Positions 20,260 to 31,549 of a DNA stretch of 64,000 bases are shown here, piece by piece. The position numbers were made by a program, and so were the translations under genes. Numbering within the stretch: position 1 is the first letter of the stretch; each line of letters opens with the position of its first letter. The stretch covers positions 434,001 through 498,000 of the forward strand of contig JAJTUP010000035.1 in assembly GCA_021399435.1 (NCBI GenBank), written 5' to 3'. Under the pieces are notes generated by a model, which searched no databases, was not told the DNA's origin, and saw nothing but the letters and a program-made list of their open reading frames with translations. This DNA is from Diaporthe sp. PMI_573. Lineage: Eukaryota > Ascomycota > Sordariomycetes > Diaporthales > Diaporthaceae.

Positions 20260-20649
20260 GCCGTTGCCGTCCTTGAGCTTGAGGGGCCGCTGCCAGCAAC
20301 CGGTCCGCCCTCATACCGTACACCAGTCCAGTTCCTGCCATTAGAGAAAGAGACGACAGACAACCTGCTGAAGCTGGGATTCATTGAGCGCTGTATGAGA
20401 ACAGATGCAGCCCCAGTACTGTTTGTCCCAAAGCCGCATTCCCCAGACCGACGATTCTGTATCGACTACCGCTGGCGCAACCAGTTTCTTAAGAACCGCC
20501 TTGTCCCAGCGCCTGACCTGAATGGAACGATCTTTAACTGCCGAAACGCCCGCCGCTTTTCAAAGATTGATATCATCCAGGCCTTCTTGTATAGCAATCT
20601 AAAAACTCGGATCAGAGACAAGATTTTCCTGTTTTCTAATCCTTAATGC
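20260..20649 (+). pseudogene. Ty3/Gypsy-type reverse transcriptase fragment
   Basis: The frame encodes the start of an RT fingers/palm: 'LEKETTDNLLKLGFIERC', 'APVLFVPKPHSPDRRFCIDY', 'WRNQFLKNRLVPAPDLNG', 'RRFSKIDIIQAF'. The order equals that of Gypsy RT up to the first catalytic Asp ('KIDIIQAF'); the YxDD motif, RNase H and integrase are missing. A stop at 20257-20259 bounds the frame upstream. Remnant of an LTR element; no LTRs were found nearby. Confidence 0.8.
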
Positions 20650-20820
20650 AGACTTAAATGTTCATTCGCACCCCACGCCATGATGCAGACAGACTATAAA
20701 TACAAGTCGATGCTCCGACCAAATACTCGATACTCAAAACATTCTTAGCCGTATATCATTCCCGTGTCAAATAACGACCACTATAAGATATCATCTAACG
20801 AGAGAAGTCTCATTCAAAAC

Positions 20821-21429
20821 ATGGCGACAAAAAAGTCTTCTACCAATGCAGCAAAGGAGGGGGCACGCAAGACCCGCAGCCAAAGCTCCAAAGACGTGAA
20901 CTCACACGGGAATGGGCAGTTGAGCACGCCGCCGCCCGAGGCTGGCACTACTGACACTCATCCAGCTCCCAAGAGTGACACTAAGGCGCCAGCAAAGAAG
21001 GCGGAAAACACTCCGGGCAAACCAAGTGATCATGAGAAACCACTCACACTAACAGCCATCTCCGTTGATGCACAGACACCTGACTCACCTACGTCTCAAC
21101 ATGCAGAAGAGGGTGAAGAGAATGACACAGATCATAATTCAGAAGATGATTCAGATCATTCCTCGGACAACGAAGAAGACTACGAAGATCTGTACTCGGG
21201 AGAGACCACAGATCCTGCAGATGTCACAGGTACGTAGTTGGCCCGCGTAAGTGTATCTCAAGCTTTCTGATAATCAATAGAGTTTAAAGAAAAACATTGG
21301 GTTCTACTGCATGCCCGCGTTGAAAGGACTAAAAAGGGAATTCCACTTCACGAACGTCATGATCAAGCTTACGAACGACGACTTCAGCAGAGAGAGTCTC
21401 GTGGATACATTCCAGAAGATCATGGTTGA
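20821..21429 (+). CDS. hypothetical acidic, low-complexity protein, probably two exons
   Basis: ATG 20821 begins 'MATKKSSTNAAKEGARKTR', followed by a Lys/Pro/Thr-rich segment and then an Asp/Glu-rich run ('EEGEENDTDHNSEDDSDHSS'). A plausible intron at 21230-21280 (GTACGT...ATAG, 51 nt) joins it to a second exon ending at 21427-21429, giving 185 aa. Another frame from 21290 to 21751 is also open ('LKKNIGFYCM', 'FYKWEEEKGRQYVLGMRHY') and could be the true continuation if the splice site differs. No family recognised; it may be the gag-like part of a retroelement, given the RT fragment just upstream. Confidence 0.35.
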
Positions 21430-22864
21430 TTATGGCATCGGCCAGCTCCGACCGCTATTGCAAGAGGCTGCCGCGGCAATCGCGACAAAGTTCTACAAGT
21501 GGGAGGAAGAGAAAGGGAGGCAGTATGTGCTAGGCATGCGGCACTACTCGCACGAGCAGACTGCTCCTCCACCTAGTGCACCAAGCTCTCAAGCAGTCAG
21601 TAAAGGCACCCGATGGTGGTCTTCAGTATCGGCTACTTCAACCTCTCGACCGCCAAGCCCAACCCGTCAAGCCAGCTGGAGTGCCTTTCCTTCCAGAAGA
21701 ACCAACGACGTTGCTGCCGAAAGAGCTAGCCTCTGGTTGGGGCGTAGTTAACTGCGCGGTCCTAGAGGTCTTCACAGCTTTCGAACTGCTGCAGGTCTGC
21801 GGTCTTTGCAAATCTACCGCTTTTGAGGAAAACGTTTTTGCCATGTTTGGACTGATTGAACAAGCATATCTCTCAGTAATAATGGCGCCGTACCACGGGG
21901 CTAGAAAACCTGTTTGAGAACACTCCTTCCAATAGACACTGGGTTACGTTTAATAATTTGCGAAGAGAAGTAAATTATTTAATTCTAAAAACGGTTCTCC
22001 AATGCAGGTACATAATCATTCCAGCCATGAGGCTGGACTCCACAAACAGCAATTGAAGTATAAAATACACAATCCCTCATATTCATTCTAGAGAATTGTT
22101 ATCTCAATCGACAGTGGTTTGTCAACAGTGAACAGTCCAGCGGGCTGATGGTTTTTCAGTTGTATTTTGTAGTTTTTGAAATGAGATGTTTTTGTACTAC
22201 TGTAAGAATATAACTAGTTTAGTTTTGAAGTTTAATAGTTGCGCGATATATATTCCCTTAGTGGCTGCAGACAGAACGTATCTTGTTCCTGAAAAGTACG
22301 TACTATCTTTATATACTATATCCGCTTTCAACATCATTCGGCCACCAGAAATTCACAATGGGCAATGATAAGGAATAAAGGCGCAATGTGGTTTAGCTTG
22401 GAATGTTGATTTTTGCTCTTTGTTTCAATCTTTTCGGCAAGGTCGATTTTTGGGCGGGTCTCGATACCGCCATTGCGAAGGTCAGCGAGGCTTTCGTAGC
22501 CGAGCTTCATCAGATGTATGGCGATGGCCCTTTCAAGTCCCAAGTTGTAGATGCGTATTCTTTTGGGCTGAAAGGCATCTGATTGGTGCCACTTGAGGGC
22601 GGAGTGCGCTAAGGCGTTTCGAGCGTAGCTTCTAGTTAGTACCGGATGAGATTGTGAGCGGACCCGACCCGACCAGGTGCCTGGAACTGGACCCACTGCG
22701 GGAACCAAAATGGAAACCACGGCTAACCGGGCACAGCCGACAATCGACATGTAACAATTCCGAAGAGAGGGATGGCGTATTCGTATCGCACTAAATTCTT
22801 CCAAACGATCTTAAACTCACTTCGATAAGAGGGGGAAATGTGCAGACTCGACCAAACCATACTA
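21430..22864. other. mostly noncoding, AT-rich
   Basis: Contains the possible alternative frame mentioned for the previous gene (to 21751 or 21917) and a minus-strand frame of 156 codons at 22334-22804 whose C-terminal half ('LGLERAIAIHLMKLGYESLA') reads like protein but matches nothing I know. Confidence 0.3.
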
Positions 22865-25330
22865 TTACCGTTGGGTATCTAAGCCATCAATTGCCCGCTG
22901 AAGAATAGACTTCATGCGAGAATAGAGCTGGCGATCCTGCTTCAGCCATCGCTTTCCCCCTGGGAAAACCACTTTCCGCAGCTCTTGGACACAAGGAATC
23001 AATGGTGCGCAATAAGTCGTGACGTTCTCCTCTACTTCCTTAGTAAACTTGTCCTCCTCGTCCACAGAGCCTTTCTTGATCTTAGCGAGGTTTTCGGTGC
23101 TCTCAAAATTCCATGCTTCGAACTTTGACACGCGACGTCGCCCTCCTGGGCCAGTGCAATGAACGCAGGTCCAAAACAATACCCAAAAGAACGATTCCAA
23201 ATCATGCATGAAGTTGTGATCGTCACCATACAGGGCACCGATTGCCATAAATACTTTGGTGCCGGTTTTGCTCGGAGCGCCGGAAGCGTTCTCGCGATCG
23301 AGCTTAATGGCGAGGTCGAGATCGATCAAAAACCCGTCGTCCTCCACCATGTTCAGCATGACATTCCCGATAGATATGTCTCGGTGAAGGATATTTGCAT
23401 CGAGAAGCGACTCGTGACCTAGGGAAATCAGCCATGACTCGGAAAGTTTTGTGCGGCACTCACCTTTGATGCCTCCGAGCAACCCCGTCAGTATGCCGCG
23501 GGGAGAATTCGCTTCATATATGCTCTTCCCAACATCTTGCACGATAAGTCGACGGTGAACGCGATTTCTTCGTCGGTGTGTGTCTTGCTTGACCGGGGAG
23601 TCCGAACATGACCGTTTGGGAGGTGGCATCGATGCCTGAATGCTGCTTGAGGATCTCTTTCGCGGCATGGTTCGACTGTTGCTTCTGCTCCTCCCCCTTC
23701 CTCGGCCTGAAGCGCTGGACGTTGTTGGGCTTGTGACAGATCCGGTACGTACCGCTCGTCTTTGCAATGGATTCCGGCCGGCGGTGTCATTTTGTCCCTT
23801 GCGCACATTATCAAGGACATCGTCCACCCTACCATCGACGTATACGGTCTCATGGTGATAGTATCGCACCACGTTGTTGACCCCGGCTTCTGTCGCCTCC
23901 TTGAGGATAAGGCCTTCCTCGGGTCGTTCCTCATATTCCCAAGAGTCCTTCACCACGAGCCACTGATCAGGCATATCTTCAACAAAGGCTTTCCAGCACC
24001 TAGTTGCCCGGCCCGCACCGAACGTTGCCGCTTAATGAGGTCTTCCAGGCAGAGTCGCTCAATCCGGCCATCCCGCTGAATGCTTGTGTATCTTCTGCCT
24101 TCCCCTGCGATAGTAGAATCATACCCCAACTCTTCCTCCGACATCCACAAGTATCCCAAGACCACCGAAACGAACCTCTCGCCTTCCTTGTTGATATCAA
24201 ATGGCGTAGACCCGACTACCCCAAGCCGATCAAATTCCCACAGTCGCATGATTGATCCGCAGAGGGTAAATCCCAGAATGAACCGCCGCGTGTCTTGTGC
24301 GCTGAATATCTCCCGAGCATATCTTACGAGGTCGAGCCAGGTGCTACTATGATTGTCCTCTCGCGGATTGCTTTTCAGCTCGCCTGGGACGAGAATGTGG
24401 GACCAGTCATAGCTCTCCTCCGCCTCGTTGTTTGGGTGATGTGCCAGCCCGACGTCCAGCTTTCGCTTGCTGACCGACCCTGGGATGGGCTTGTTCGGAG
24501 TGGTGATGCAGCGACAACGCTTTGAAGGACGGAAGCCGTGATCATCCGCAGACTGTTGAAATTGATCGACATGACGGCGCAGGAATTGCAGCACCGCCGT
24601 CTCCTCGCATCTCTCTGGCCACCCCACCCAACCGGTGCCTTCTTGAAAGAGCGGCGGGTCTGCCTCTTTGCAGCTCTGCAATATTGCCGACGTCATCTCA
24701 CGAAGCCTCGGAATCTGCCCAAAGAACGTGTCAATAAAGCCCGGGTGGTCGATCTTGAGATTATCCTCCACTTCATCCTTGAGTATCGGATCCACGTTCC
24801 TTCTGAGGTCGGATGTATCTGCGAAGCTGCCCGTATTGAACGTCCAAGGTGTCTGCTGAAACGAGGCGGTACGTGGAGGGCCTGACGGGGGAGGTGTTTT
24901 TGGTGCGACATCGGTCGTGAAGGTAGGTTCTCTAAGTAGTTTATAGACTTCCTCCCAGATAACGACATCGGATTCCTCATTGAGGGCCGCACGGAGAAGA
25001 GGTATCACACGCCCTACATCGAAATCCCCAGTGTTGATGGCTAAGTTGAGTCTGGAGAGATCGCTAAAGAGGTTTTTGCCGTGACTGCTCGAGGGCAGGA
25101 GACGAGAGGCAGGAAGGATTTGCAGCGCCGATACGAGATCAAGAGCGTGATTCCGAAAGACTGTGTCGGTTAGAAATGCATCACAATGGGTCCGACTCCC
25201 TGACCTTCATTATCTATTCGACCCAGCTGTGTGGGACTAGAAGTACCAAGCTCTTGGGAGAGCAACTGAGCCGACTCGCGGAACGCATCCAGCCCGTGTG
25301 CGATGGGCTTTGCTCTAATTATCGCTAACC
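22865..25330 (-). pseudogene. FunK1-type fungal protein kinase, frameshifted
   Basis: Two adjoining frames make up one gene. The N-terminal frame (to 23950) has 'LLRAALNEESDVVIWEEVYK', 'PWTFNTGSFADTSD', 'VPGELKSNP' and 'FTLCGSIMRLWEFDRLGVVG'. The C-terminal frame (to 22865) has 'VVKDSWEYEERPEEG', 'NRVHRRLIVQDVGK', the catalytic loop 'HRDISIGNVMLN', 'FLIDLDLAIK' (DLD for DFG), 'TGTKVFMAIGALYG' and 'HDLESFFWVLFW'. The break is a 1-nt shift near 24025, where 'GRATRCWKAFVED' should follow the upstream frame. A 45-nt in-frame intron lies at 23419-23463. Upstream of 25008 the frame continues through 'HALDLVSALQILPASRLLP' to about 25200 and then changes frame again. Family members are Ser/Thr-type kinases expanded in fungi, of poorly known role. 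An intact relative is at 51.5-53.9 kb. Confidence 0.85.
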
Positions 25331-26043
25331 GTGGTGCATCCGTCATGGCGATGACGCGTAGATAACGCGCTTAGAGGCGCAACGCAAATGACAGCCGTAG
25401 AGCGAGAGGCAATGATCCATGAAGACCAGAAGTATACCAGCTGAGGAACGATTCGAGCGTGGGGCGGGGACGCTTCAGGGACTAGAGGTTGAAGATGGAG
25501 AGAAGGCGTGGCGGAACTCTCAAGAGTCGGCGCCGTGTTCGGGATTTCGGCGAATCGGCAAAATAATCGACCGGCGGCCCGAGTGGCGGACACCCAACGA
25601 GGCATGGATACCCCCACAAGACATGGCTTGGGGTAAATCTGCACTCAACCTCCGCCCACTGAGAGAGCAAGGTGTTCGTCTGCTTCTCAAGATATAAGCA
25701 TCTCCAGCCTAGTTGCATGCGAATTCGCCTTCAGCTACAGCATGACCTCCGCATGTCGGCTTTGCCGCGCCACACCGTAGGCTGTGCCATCAGCCGCACC
25801 CCGCCCCTCACAAAAGTAAATCTCACAACACTCTTACGCTAACTTTCTCTCGGTCCGAAGTGACGCTGTCGTAGGTGCCTGCAGTGAAATATGGTATTAC
25901 TAAAATTATATTCAATGGCATCTGCAGATGAAGCGCGCTCTCTATACAAAAATTAGGATGGCGCTGCCGTATACGCGCTCATCCGGAAAGAGTCTCTACA
26001 AGAGGGCAGAAGTACTCAGTGTTCGTATACACTGGACCGTGTA
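25331..26043. other. intergenic stretch, no gene seen
   Basis: Several short overlapping frames on both strands without resemblance to known families. Probably holds the promoter region or lost first exon of the FunK1 pseudogene. Confidence 0.35.
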
Positions 26044-26241
26044 CCGTATTAATTCACCAAATTCGCCCAAACCCCTGTCATCGCCCTTCCTTAACACAGC
26101 TTAGTGACAGTCTAAGGATGGTTTAGGGTTTTCGTTGAGCCACATTGAACCACCAGATCTCTCCACTTTTCCTTTGAATACAGAGTTCAATTGGCTTCTG
26201 CCACTGACAGGGGGTTGGACGAATTTGGTGAATTAATACGG
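26044..26241. mobile_element. MITE, family 1, copy A (198 bp)
   Basis: Long terminal inverted repeats begin CCGTATTAATTCACCAAATT and end with the reverse complement; the element is flanked by TA on both sides (26042-26043 and 26242-26243), as expected for Tc1/mariner/pogo-mobilised elements. It is noncoding. Its sequence is the same as copy B at 50574-50770 except for one C, so both moved recently. Confidence 0.92.
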
Positions 26242-26669
26242 TAGGGTATGCGCCACAGTCGGGCCTAGCTACCAACATTTTCCTCCTGCATGACACCGTG
26301 TGATCCTGATGACTAGGTCGGCTCCCCCTTGGGGGCGGAAGGGGATGGAATCTGGGGGCCAAAGATGCGTGTGAGCGGCGAGTACTATAATCTTGCTTTT
26401 CTCGAGACTCTGGACGAGAGAGATATTTCGATGCTATCAGGAAATGCTTCCCCGATAACCCAGATAAAGTTGATAAGGTAGATAGGCTAGATAAAGCATC
26501 GGATGGCCAAGACAGCGCCCCCGCTGATTGCGTATCTGACGAATGGTTCTTATTGGTGGGAGCCACGTGATCGGTGACGAGTCACAGTCATGCCCCAGTG
26601 TGCTGTCGTGTTCCAGCGTTCACCCTGAAACTGCAAATCATGACTCGCGTCCCTGATGACTACTGAGAT

Positions 26670-27956
26670 ATGGCTCCGTCAACGATGACAGAAGATTACT
26701 ACGCGATTCTCGAAGTGGAGCAAACTGCCGTGCCCGAGTTGATCACTAAGTCTTACAAACGGCTGGCGCTGAAGCTCCATCCAGACCGGAATACTAAGCA
26801 CGATGCTACCGAAGCTTTCCAACTGGTATGTCAAGCTAGGTCATTACGGTGCAATGTCTGTACTGATTCGTTCGAGCTTGGACGAGCCTACGAGATATTG
26901 AAAGACAAAGACACACGCCGAGCATACGATCTCATCTATCCCTCCATAATCAGAAGACGTACCTCTTCTCAAAACAGCCAAACGCTGCGTTCGCCTGCCG
27001 CTTCGGCTTCGCAATCAGAAGCACTGAGCGAAGCGACGCAAATCGCCGCGCTTCGAAAGTCGAAGCAAGAACGTGCTGCACGATGGCGGACCAAGAAGAC
27101 TGCCCTCCATGCGTCAATCTTTGAGCTGCAGAAGGACATTCGGCGGCTGGAGCAGGAAATCAAGAACTTAGACAGTATCCTGGCTGCTGAAGCTGCTGCT
27201 GAGGCAAAGATGAATAGCTGGGCAACGTGGTTGTTGTCACCCATATACAAGAAGGCAGGAGATAGTGAAGAGGAGAAAGCACACAAGGATAGACAGAGGC
27301 AGGAGAGAAGAATCGAGAAAGATATGAAGGAGCGGCGACTGTATGTGAAAGCGGCAGACTTGGAGACACAAAAGAGCCTACTAAGAACGGCGAAGGAGGA
27401 GGTCGATGCTGCGGACCTGAGCGATGATGGGAAGATACAAGTCATCCAGACTAGGGCATGGTTCAGAGAGAACCGGCAAAGGCAAGAGAGGGAAAAGGCA
27501 GAGAGGGAAAGAATGGCAAAGGAATTGAGACAGCAGCAGGAGCAGCGGGAGCAGAGGGAGCGAGAAGCGGCAGAGGCGTTGAGAAAACAACAGGCGGAGG
27601 CGCGAGCAGCAGAACAAAGACGATATGAGGCAAGAGAGCGGCAGAGGATCACCGAAGAGGCAATAAGACACCAGGAACAAGCCAGACATTTCGATTTCAC
27701 CGAGCGAAGCACTCGCCAGACTTCCACATCAACCTGTCGCCACAACGGCTGGTGGTCAAAAGTGCAAGGTCGTACAGCATGCCCGAGGTGCCAGGGGAGT
27801 TGGACTTATCTACTGCAGTGCCCGGGCTGTGAGTTGAAAGCATGCCCAAAGTGTCAAGCTGCAATACGGCCGAGGTTGAGTCAAAAAGCCCCTCCGCGAC
27901 CAGGACCGCGTGTGAGGATTCCAAGCCCAGATTTTGATTACAACGGCTCCTGGTAG
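26670..27956 (+). CDS. J-domain (DnaJ/Hsp40-like) protein with coiled coil and C-terminal zinc ribbon
   Basis: ATG 26670 opens 'MAPSTMTEDYYAILEVEQ', the start of a J domain with the HPD motif ('ALKLHPDRN') needed to stimulate Hsp70 ATPase. A 51-nt in-frame intron (26826-26876, GTATGT...GAG) is likely: removing it gives 'AFQLLGRAYEILKDKDTRRA' and 'YDLIYPSI', the normal end of the domain. Residues about 110-330 form a long Glu/Arg/Lys-rich coiled coil, and the C-terminus has a CxxC pair cluster ('CPRCQGSWTYLLQCPGC', 'CPKC') that looks like a zinc ribbon. It lacks the G/F and substrate-binding domains of class A/B proteins. The frame is intact. Probably a cytosolic or nuclear co-chaperone of the fungal-specific class; client unknown. 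Confidence 0.9.
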   Translation: MAPSTMTEDYYAILEVEQTAVPELITKSYKRLALKLHPDRNTKHDATEAFQLVCQARSLRCNVCTDSFELGRAYEILKDKDTRRAYDLIYPSIIRRRTSSQNSQTLRSPAASASQSEALSEATQIAALRKSKQERAARWRTKKTALHASIFELQKDIRRLEQEIKNLDSILAAEAAAEAKMNSWATWLLSPIYKKAGDSEEEKAHKDRQRQERRIEKDMKERRLYVKAADLETQKSLLRTAKEEVDAADLSDDGKIQVIQTRAWFRENRQRQEREKAERERMAKELRQQQEQREQREREAAEALRKQQAEARAAEQRRYEARERQRITEEAIRHQEQARHFDFTERSTRQTSTSTCRHNGWWSKVQGRTACPRCQGSWTYLLQCPGCELKACPKCQAAIRPRLSQKAPPRPGPRVRIPSPDFDYNGSW

Positions 27957-28184
27957 AATGGGCATGTATGTCTTCGAATATGCTTCTCACTTCTGCATCG
28001 TAATCGGATAACGAAAATACACTGAAGGTGTTCCCATGGATAGGAGCTGAGTGTGACAGTGGCGAGGACGTATGTGTTCGTTTGCTGGGGCACAGCAGGC
28101 AGGACAACATCAACATGATGTTCACAGGATTTATTTCTTGAGTGTTGATGATGGTCTTCACGAAGTTGGGGAAAAAGACAAGGA

Positions 28185-28290
28185 TTCCCTTAAGCTCGAG
28201 ATATTCGAATTTGAAAGCCTGTGCATCTTGCTCAATGATATGTCGGACAAATGTTTGCTCTTCAATTGAGTCGACGTTTTGGCCTTTCCA
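28185..28290 (-). pseudogene. pogo transposase DNA-binding remnant
   Basis: The minus strand reads 'SIEEQTFVRHIIEQDAQAF', matching 'PVEEQTLVQYIIEQDARGF' of the fragment at 146-571, and nucleotide identity around it is also evident ('gcatcttgctcaatgatat' in both). The upstream HTH is unrecognisable and the downstream part runs into unrelated frames. Confidence 0.6.
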
Positions 28291-28484
28291 CGTAATCCAT
28301 GAACTATCGGAACTACGGCCGTAACTAAGCCTTGAAATATCGATTTAATCCATAATTTTCTTGTAAAGGCCTTAAATGTGTCCCAGGGCAATTTGCCTCA
28401 ACACGCCATTATGTACTTCTATACCAACAAGCACAAAATACGAATTATCTTTGCCTTCTTGTATTCGATATTTTATCACAATAG

Positions 28485-28790
28485 TTTCCCTACGTGGGAG
28501 GCGTGATCTTAGAAGGCCTCCGGCTGTCGTACGGCGTATCAGGACGCACACCAAGAATCGCCAACAAGGAGGACCTGGTGTATCGTGGAGATGTTAAAGG
28601 CATAGGTCACGCTGAATTTGTCATACCAAAAGGATGGCCAGTCGGGATGTCTTCTGCTATTATGCACCATAACGAGGAAATCTTTCCAAACTCGGAGGCT
28701 TTCCTGCCGGAACGGTGGTTTGATGAGGATGGGACTAGAAATAAAGAGCTGGAGCGGTGCTTGCTCTCGTTCTCGCGGGGCAGAGTGACC
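28485..28790 (+). pseudogene. cytochrome P450, C-terminal fragment
   Basis: Encodes 'GGVILEGLRLSYGVSGRTPR' (helix K with the ExxR motif as EGLR), 'VIPKGWPVGMSSAIMHHNEE', 'FPNSEAFLPERWFDEDG' (PERF/PERW segment) and 'LLSFSRGR' where the heme-binding FxxGxRxC loop should begin. The Cys ligand and helix L are missing, and no upstream exons with helices A-J are nearby. It is a fragment of a microsomal fungal P450, not functional. Confidence 0.8.
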
Positions 28791-29128
28791 CTCCACACTC
28801 TCACCCTCCTATCCCACTTGAATTATGAACCATTTGAGAAAGTGCCTGAATGACAGCCCGGTGATGTCTTGGGTGTGCTTAAAATAGAATTTTCACAAAA
28901 CCAAAACTCGATTCGCTGGTCCAAGCGGAAGTGACAGAGTGGAACCAGAGTGCGTAATCAACCAATTCAACTCAACTGGTACCTCCTCGCAGTTGGATTG
29001 ACATCCGGGCAAGTATGTTTCAGTTGGATTGGAGTTGGATGAGGCTGCTCTCAGTTGGATTGCAGTTGGTTGTTTCGGACCAACGGATATCTCCGATCTT
29101 CACGTCCTAACGTCGATCCCACTTATCA

Positions 29129-31140
29129 CTACCATGAGGGTAGGACAATACCCTCCCTGCTCCATGACCGCATACTCTGCGCCATCCCAATTGTGTGTTG
29201 ATCAAGACGAGTTCGTAAAGGTGAAACCATCTTTCCCGCGCTACTGAACGACCTTTCAGTTTCTGCTGACATTGTAGGGATAGACAGCAAGTCAGAGGCC
29301 GTTCGAGAGAGGTTCGGATACTCCATTCGTGCTCCTGCCACCAAGAAAGAGGGCTGAATTGGTATTTGTCGTCGGCGGGGGTAAAAGTGTGGATATAACG
29401 TTCGTACTCATCAAGCGCTGGGCGCCGTTGCGAAGGATATTTCGCTCTGCCATCTGGATGCGCCCTTTTGCGTTTGCCGAGCGACTGTGCCAGGAACGCG
29501 TCATATCCAGAGAGCCCCGTTCGACTGCCCGCTGTCGGCAGCATCGCTAAGCCAGGAACCTCGCGATTAGCGTACTCCTCCTTCCACATCTTCTGGAGTC
29601 TCGTCGAGTAATCTTCTTCCCACTGCGTCGCATCCGCATGTCCTTTCCAGTGGTATTGAAGCGCCGGCCACCCAAAGCAAGGGTGAAGGACTACAGCACC
29701 GATATATGCAACAGGCCAGAGCTTATCGTAATACTCGTTAAGCTTCATCCACGCAAGGTCGATGTGGGTAGCAACCATATCAGCGCTGTCCTCTCCCAAG
29801 CCATCAAGGAGGTCATGATTCTGCTTGAGCTCCTCTAAATGCGTCAAGAGATACTCAAAGGAGGGAAAATATTCCCAAAAGGAGCCGGTGTTAACATGAT
29901 CATCCTCGCTAGTCTTTGGGTTGCCTTGTAGACGAACGGAGATCTCATGAAACGGCCGCAAGACCTGAATAAAAACCTCAACCACGTCCCAGTCCTCTTC
30001 TGACAGCTTGTCGTCAATTATAGAAGGCTTCATTGATTTTCTCTTGCTCCTTTCCCACGTCCTTTCCGCCTTTTCGACAATCCGATTGAAGTATCTACGG
30101 AGAAGCAGCGCGCGGACCATCATACGATGGCGAGAGTTCCAGCGGGTCTCGTTGTCAGCGATAGGTCTGAGCGGCACTCGCTTCTTCCTAGTCTCAGGAT
30201 CGACGGGTTCAAGGACACCGCTTTTGAGGTCTTCTTCTTGCCACTTCAAGAGGCACTCTAAGTGTTGTGGCGAGTTCAAGACAGTGGCGTTGAGATTGTG
30301 AAGTCGACCAACTGGGCCCCTCCTCCGCCATTGCTTAAGCTTATCTGCCGGTAGGGGGTCGAAATCGTATTCGGAGTCCGGTGCGCTGCTGCCTGTATGC
30401 TCCATTGCGTCCGCCGCCTTGCCGAATATCAGCTGCTTGACAGCGAGGTTAATGACGTGGCCCAGACAGCGGAGACGGCGTTCGTCTGGATCAAACTCAA
30501 ATTCGTTGCCGAGAGCCACCATTGCCGTGTCGTTATTGCTGGCATTATCAAGGACCATATATCCAAGCCGGTCGCTTCCAAGATCCCACTCTGCCAAGAC
30601 GTCAGCCACTTCGTTGGCTACGTTATCGCCAGTATGGCGTCCGGATACAGCTGGAAGGGCGAGAAGCAGTTTCCGGTGCCGCCATTGTTGGTCAACGAAG
30701 AAGCAGTTGACTCCAAGCAACGAGAGCTGATTGCGAGACGTCCAGCCATCAAATGTGATGTGAATCTTGCCACGAGCGGTTTTTAGATGTTCCGTTACAG
30801 CTCCTTTCGCCCCATTGTAGATCGATCGCAGTCGAGATCGAAGGACCGCGGAAGATGGTATCTTGTCTTTGTACATCGGGTTGACAAACTCAATGAGGCG
30901 GCGAAGACGCTCACTCTCGATTAGTTGGAAAGGGAGATTATCGTGTGTTATCCAGTCGACGAGTAGCTCTTCGAATGCGCCGAGTTTGAGCCTCCCAAGA
31001 ATGGTAGAAAAGATACGCTGGTCGGCTGCGGACGCTTGCACACGCTTAGAACCCCGGTGTGAACTCCCGTTCCCACCAGACTGAGGTGTGTCCTCACGCA
31101 AGCGATGACGCTTGGCTTTTCCATTGCCTTTATCGGGCAT
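29129..31140 (-). pseudogene. hAT transposase (copy 1), one C-terminal frameshift
   Basis: ATG 31140 starts a 677-codon frame with the RNase H-like core: 'GKIHITFDGWTSRNQLSLLG' (first Asp), 'LGYMVLDNASNNDTAM' (second Asp), 'RLRCLGHVINLAVKQLIFG', then 'ADNETRWNSRHRMMVRALLL'. Near 29330 the frame shifts by one base: the hAT dimerisation domain ('LLSIPTMSAETERSFSSAGK', 'RTRLDQHTIGMAQSMRSW') continues in the next frame to 29129. The N-terminal BED finger is not visible. About 130 bp past the 3' end are four copies of 'agttggat' that look like subterminal repeats. No target duplication was found. Close to intact, so inactivation is recent. Confidence 0.9.
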
Positions 31141-31549
31141 TTTGGTGTTTCCCAGGTGTCGTTAGGTGTTGACTCTTTTGGTAGGTAATGAAGGCTGTGT
31201 CGAAATGGAAAGCTTGAGCTGTGTGTAGCATGCGAAGCGATCAAGAACAAGTCTAGAAAGAAATTTAGGATCCTTATATAGGAGTGATATTGGGTGTGAC
31301 TGTCCCGACTCCCATATTCACAAATGAGGGTTGCTGGAGCGGATGACAATGTGTACCAAGTCCGGGACTGTGACAAGATGCACAGTACCGGCGGGATGTG
31401 AGTTCGGGGAGCCGCATATATAGCGCGATCCTCGGACTGGGTCCATTACACAGCCGCGTTCCCTCTTTATCGACTTCACGTTGGCCGGCATTTGCCACCA
31501 AGCATAAGGCAGATCTAGAGGCCGGTCAGAATGATTAGCATCTAACGAT

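Noticed and set aside
26969..27745. 258-codon minus-strand ORF
   Set aside because: It is the antisense of the coiled-coil part of the J-domain gene; Cys/Ser/Leu-rich composition is typical of such shadows.
29107..29330. Annotated C-terminus of the long hAT frame after the shift
   Set aside because: The true hAT dimerisation domain lies in the neighbouring frame, so these residues are out-of-frame translation.
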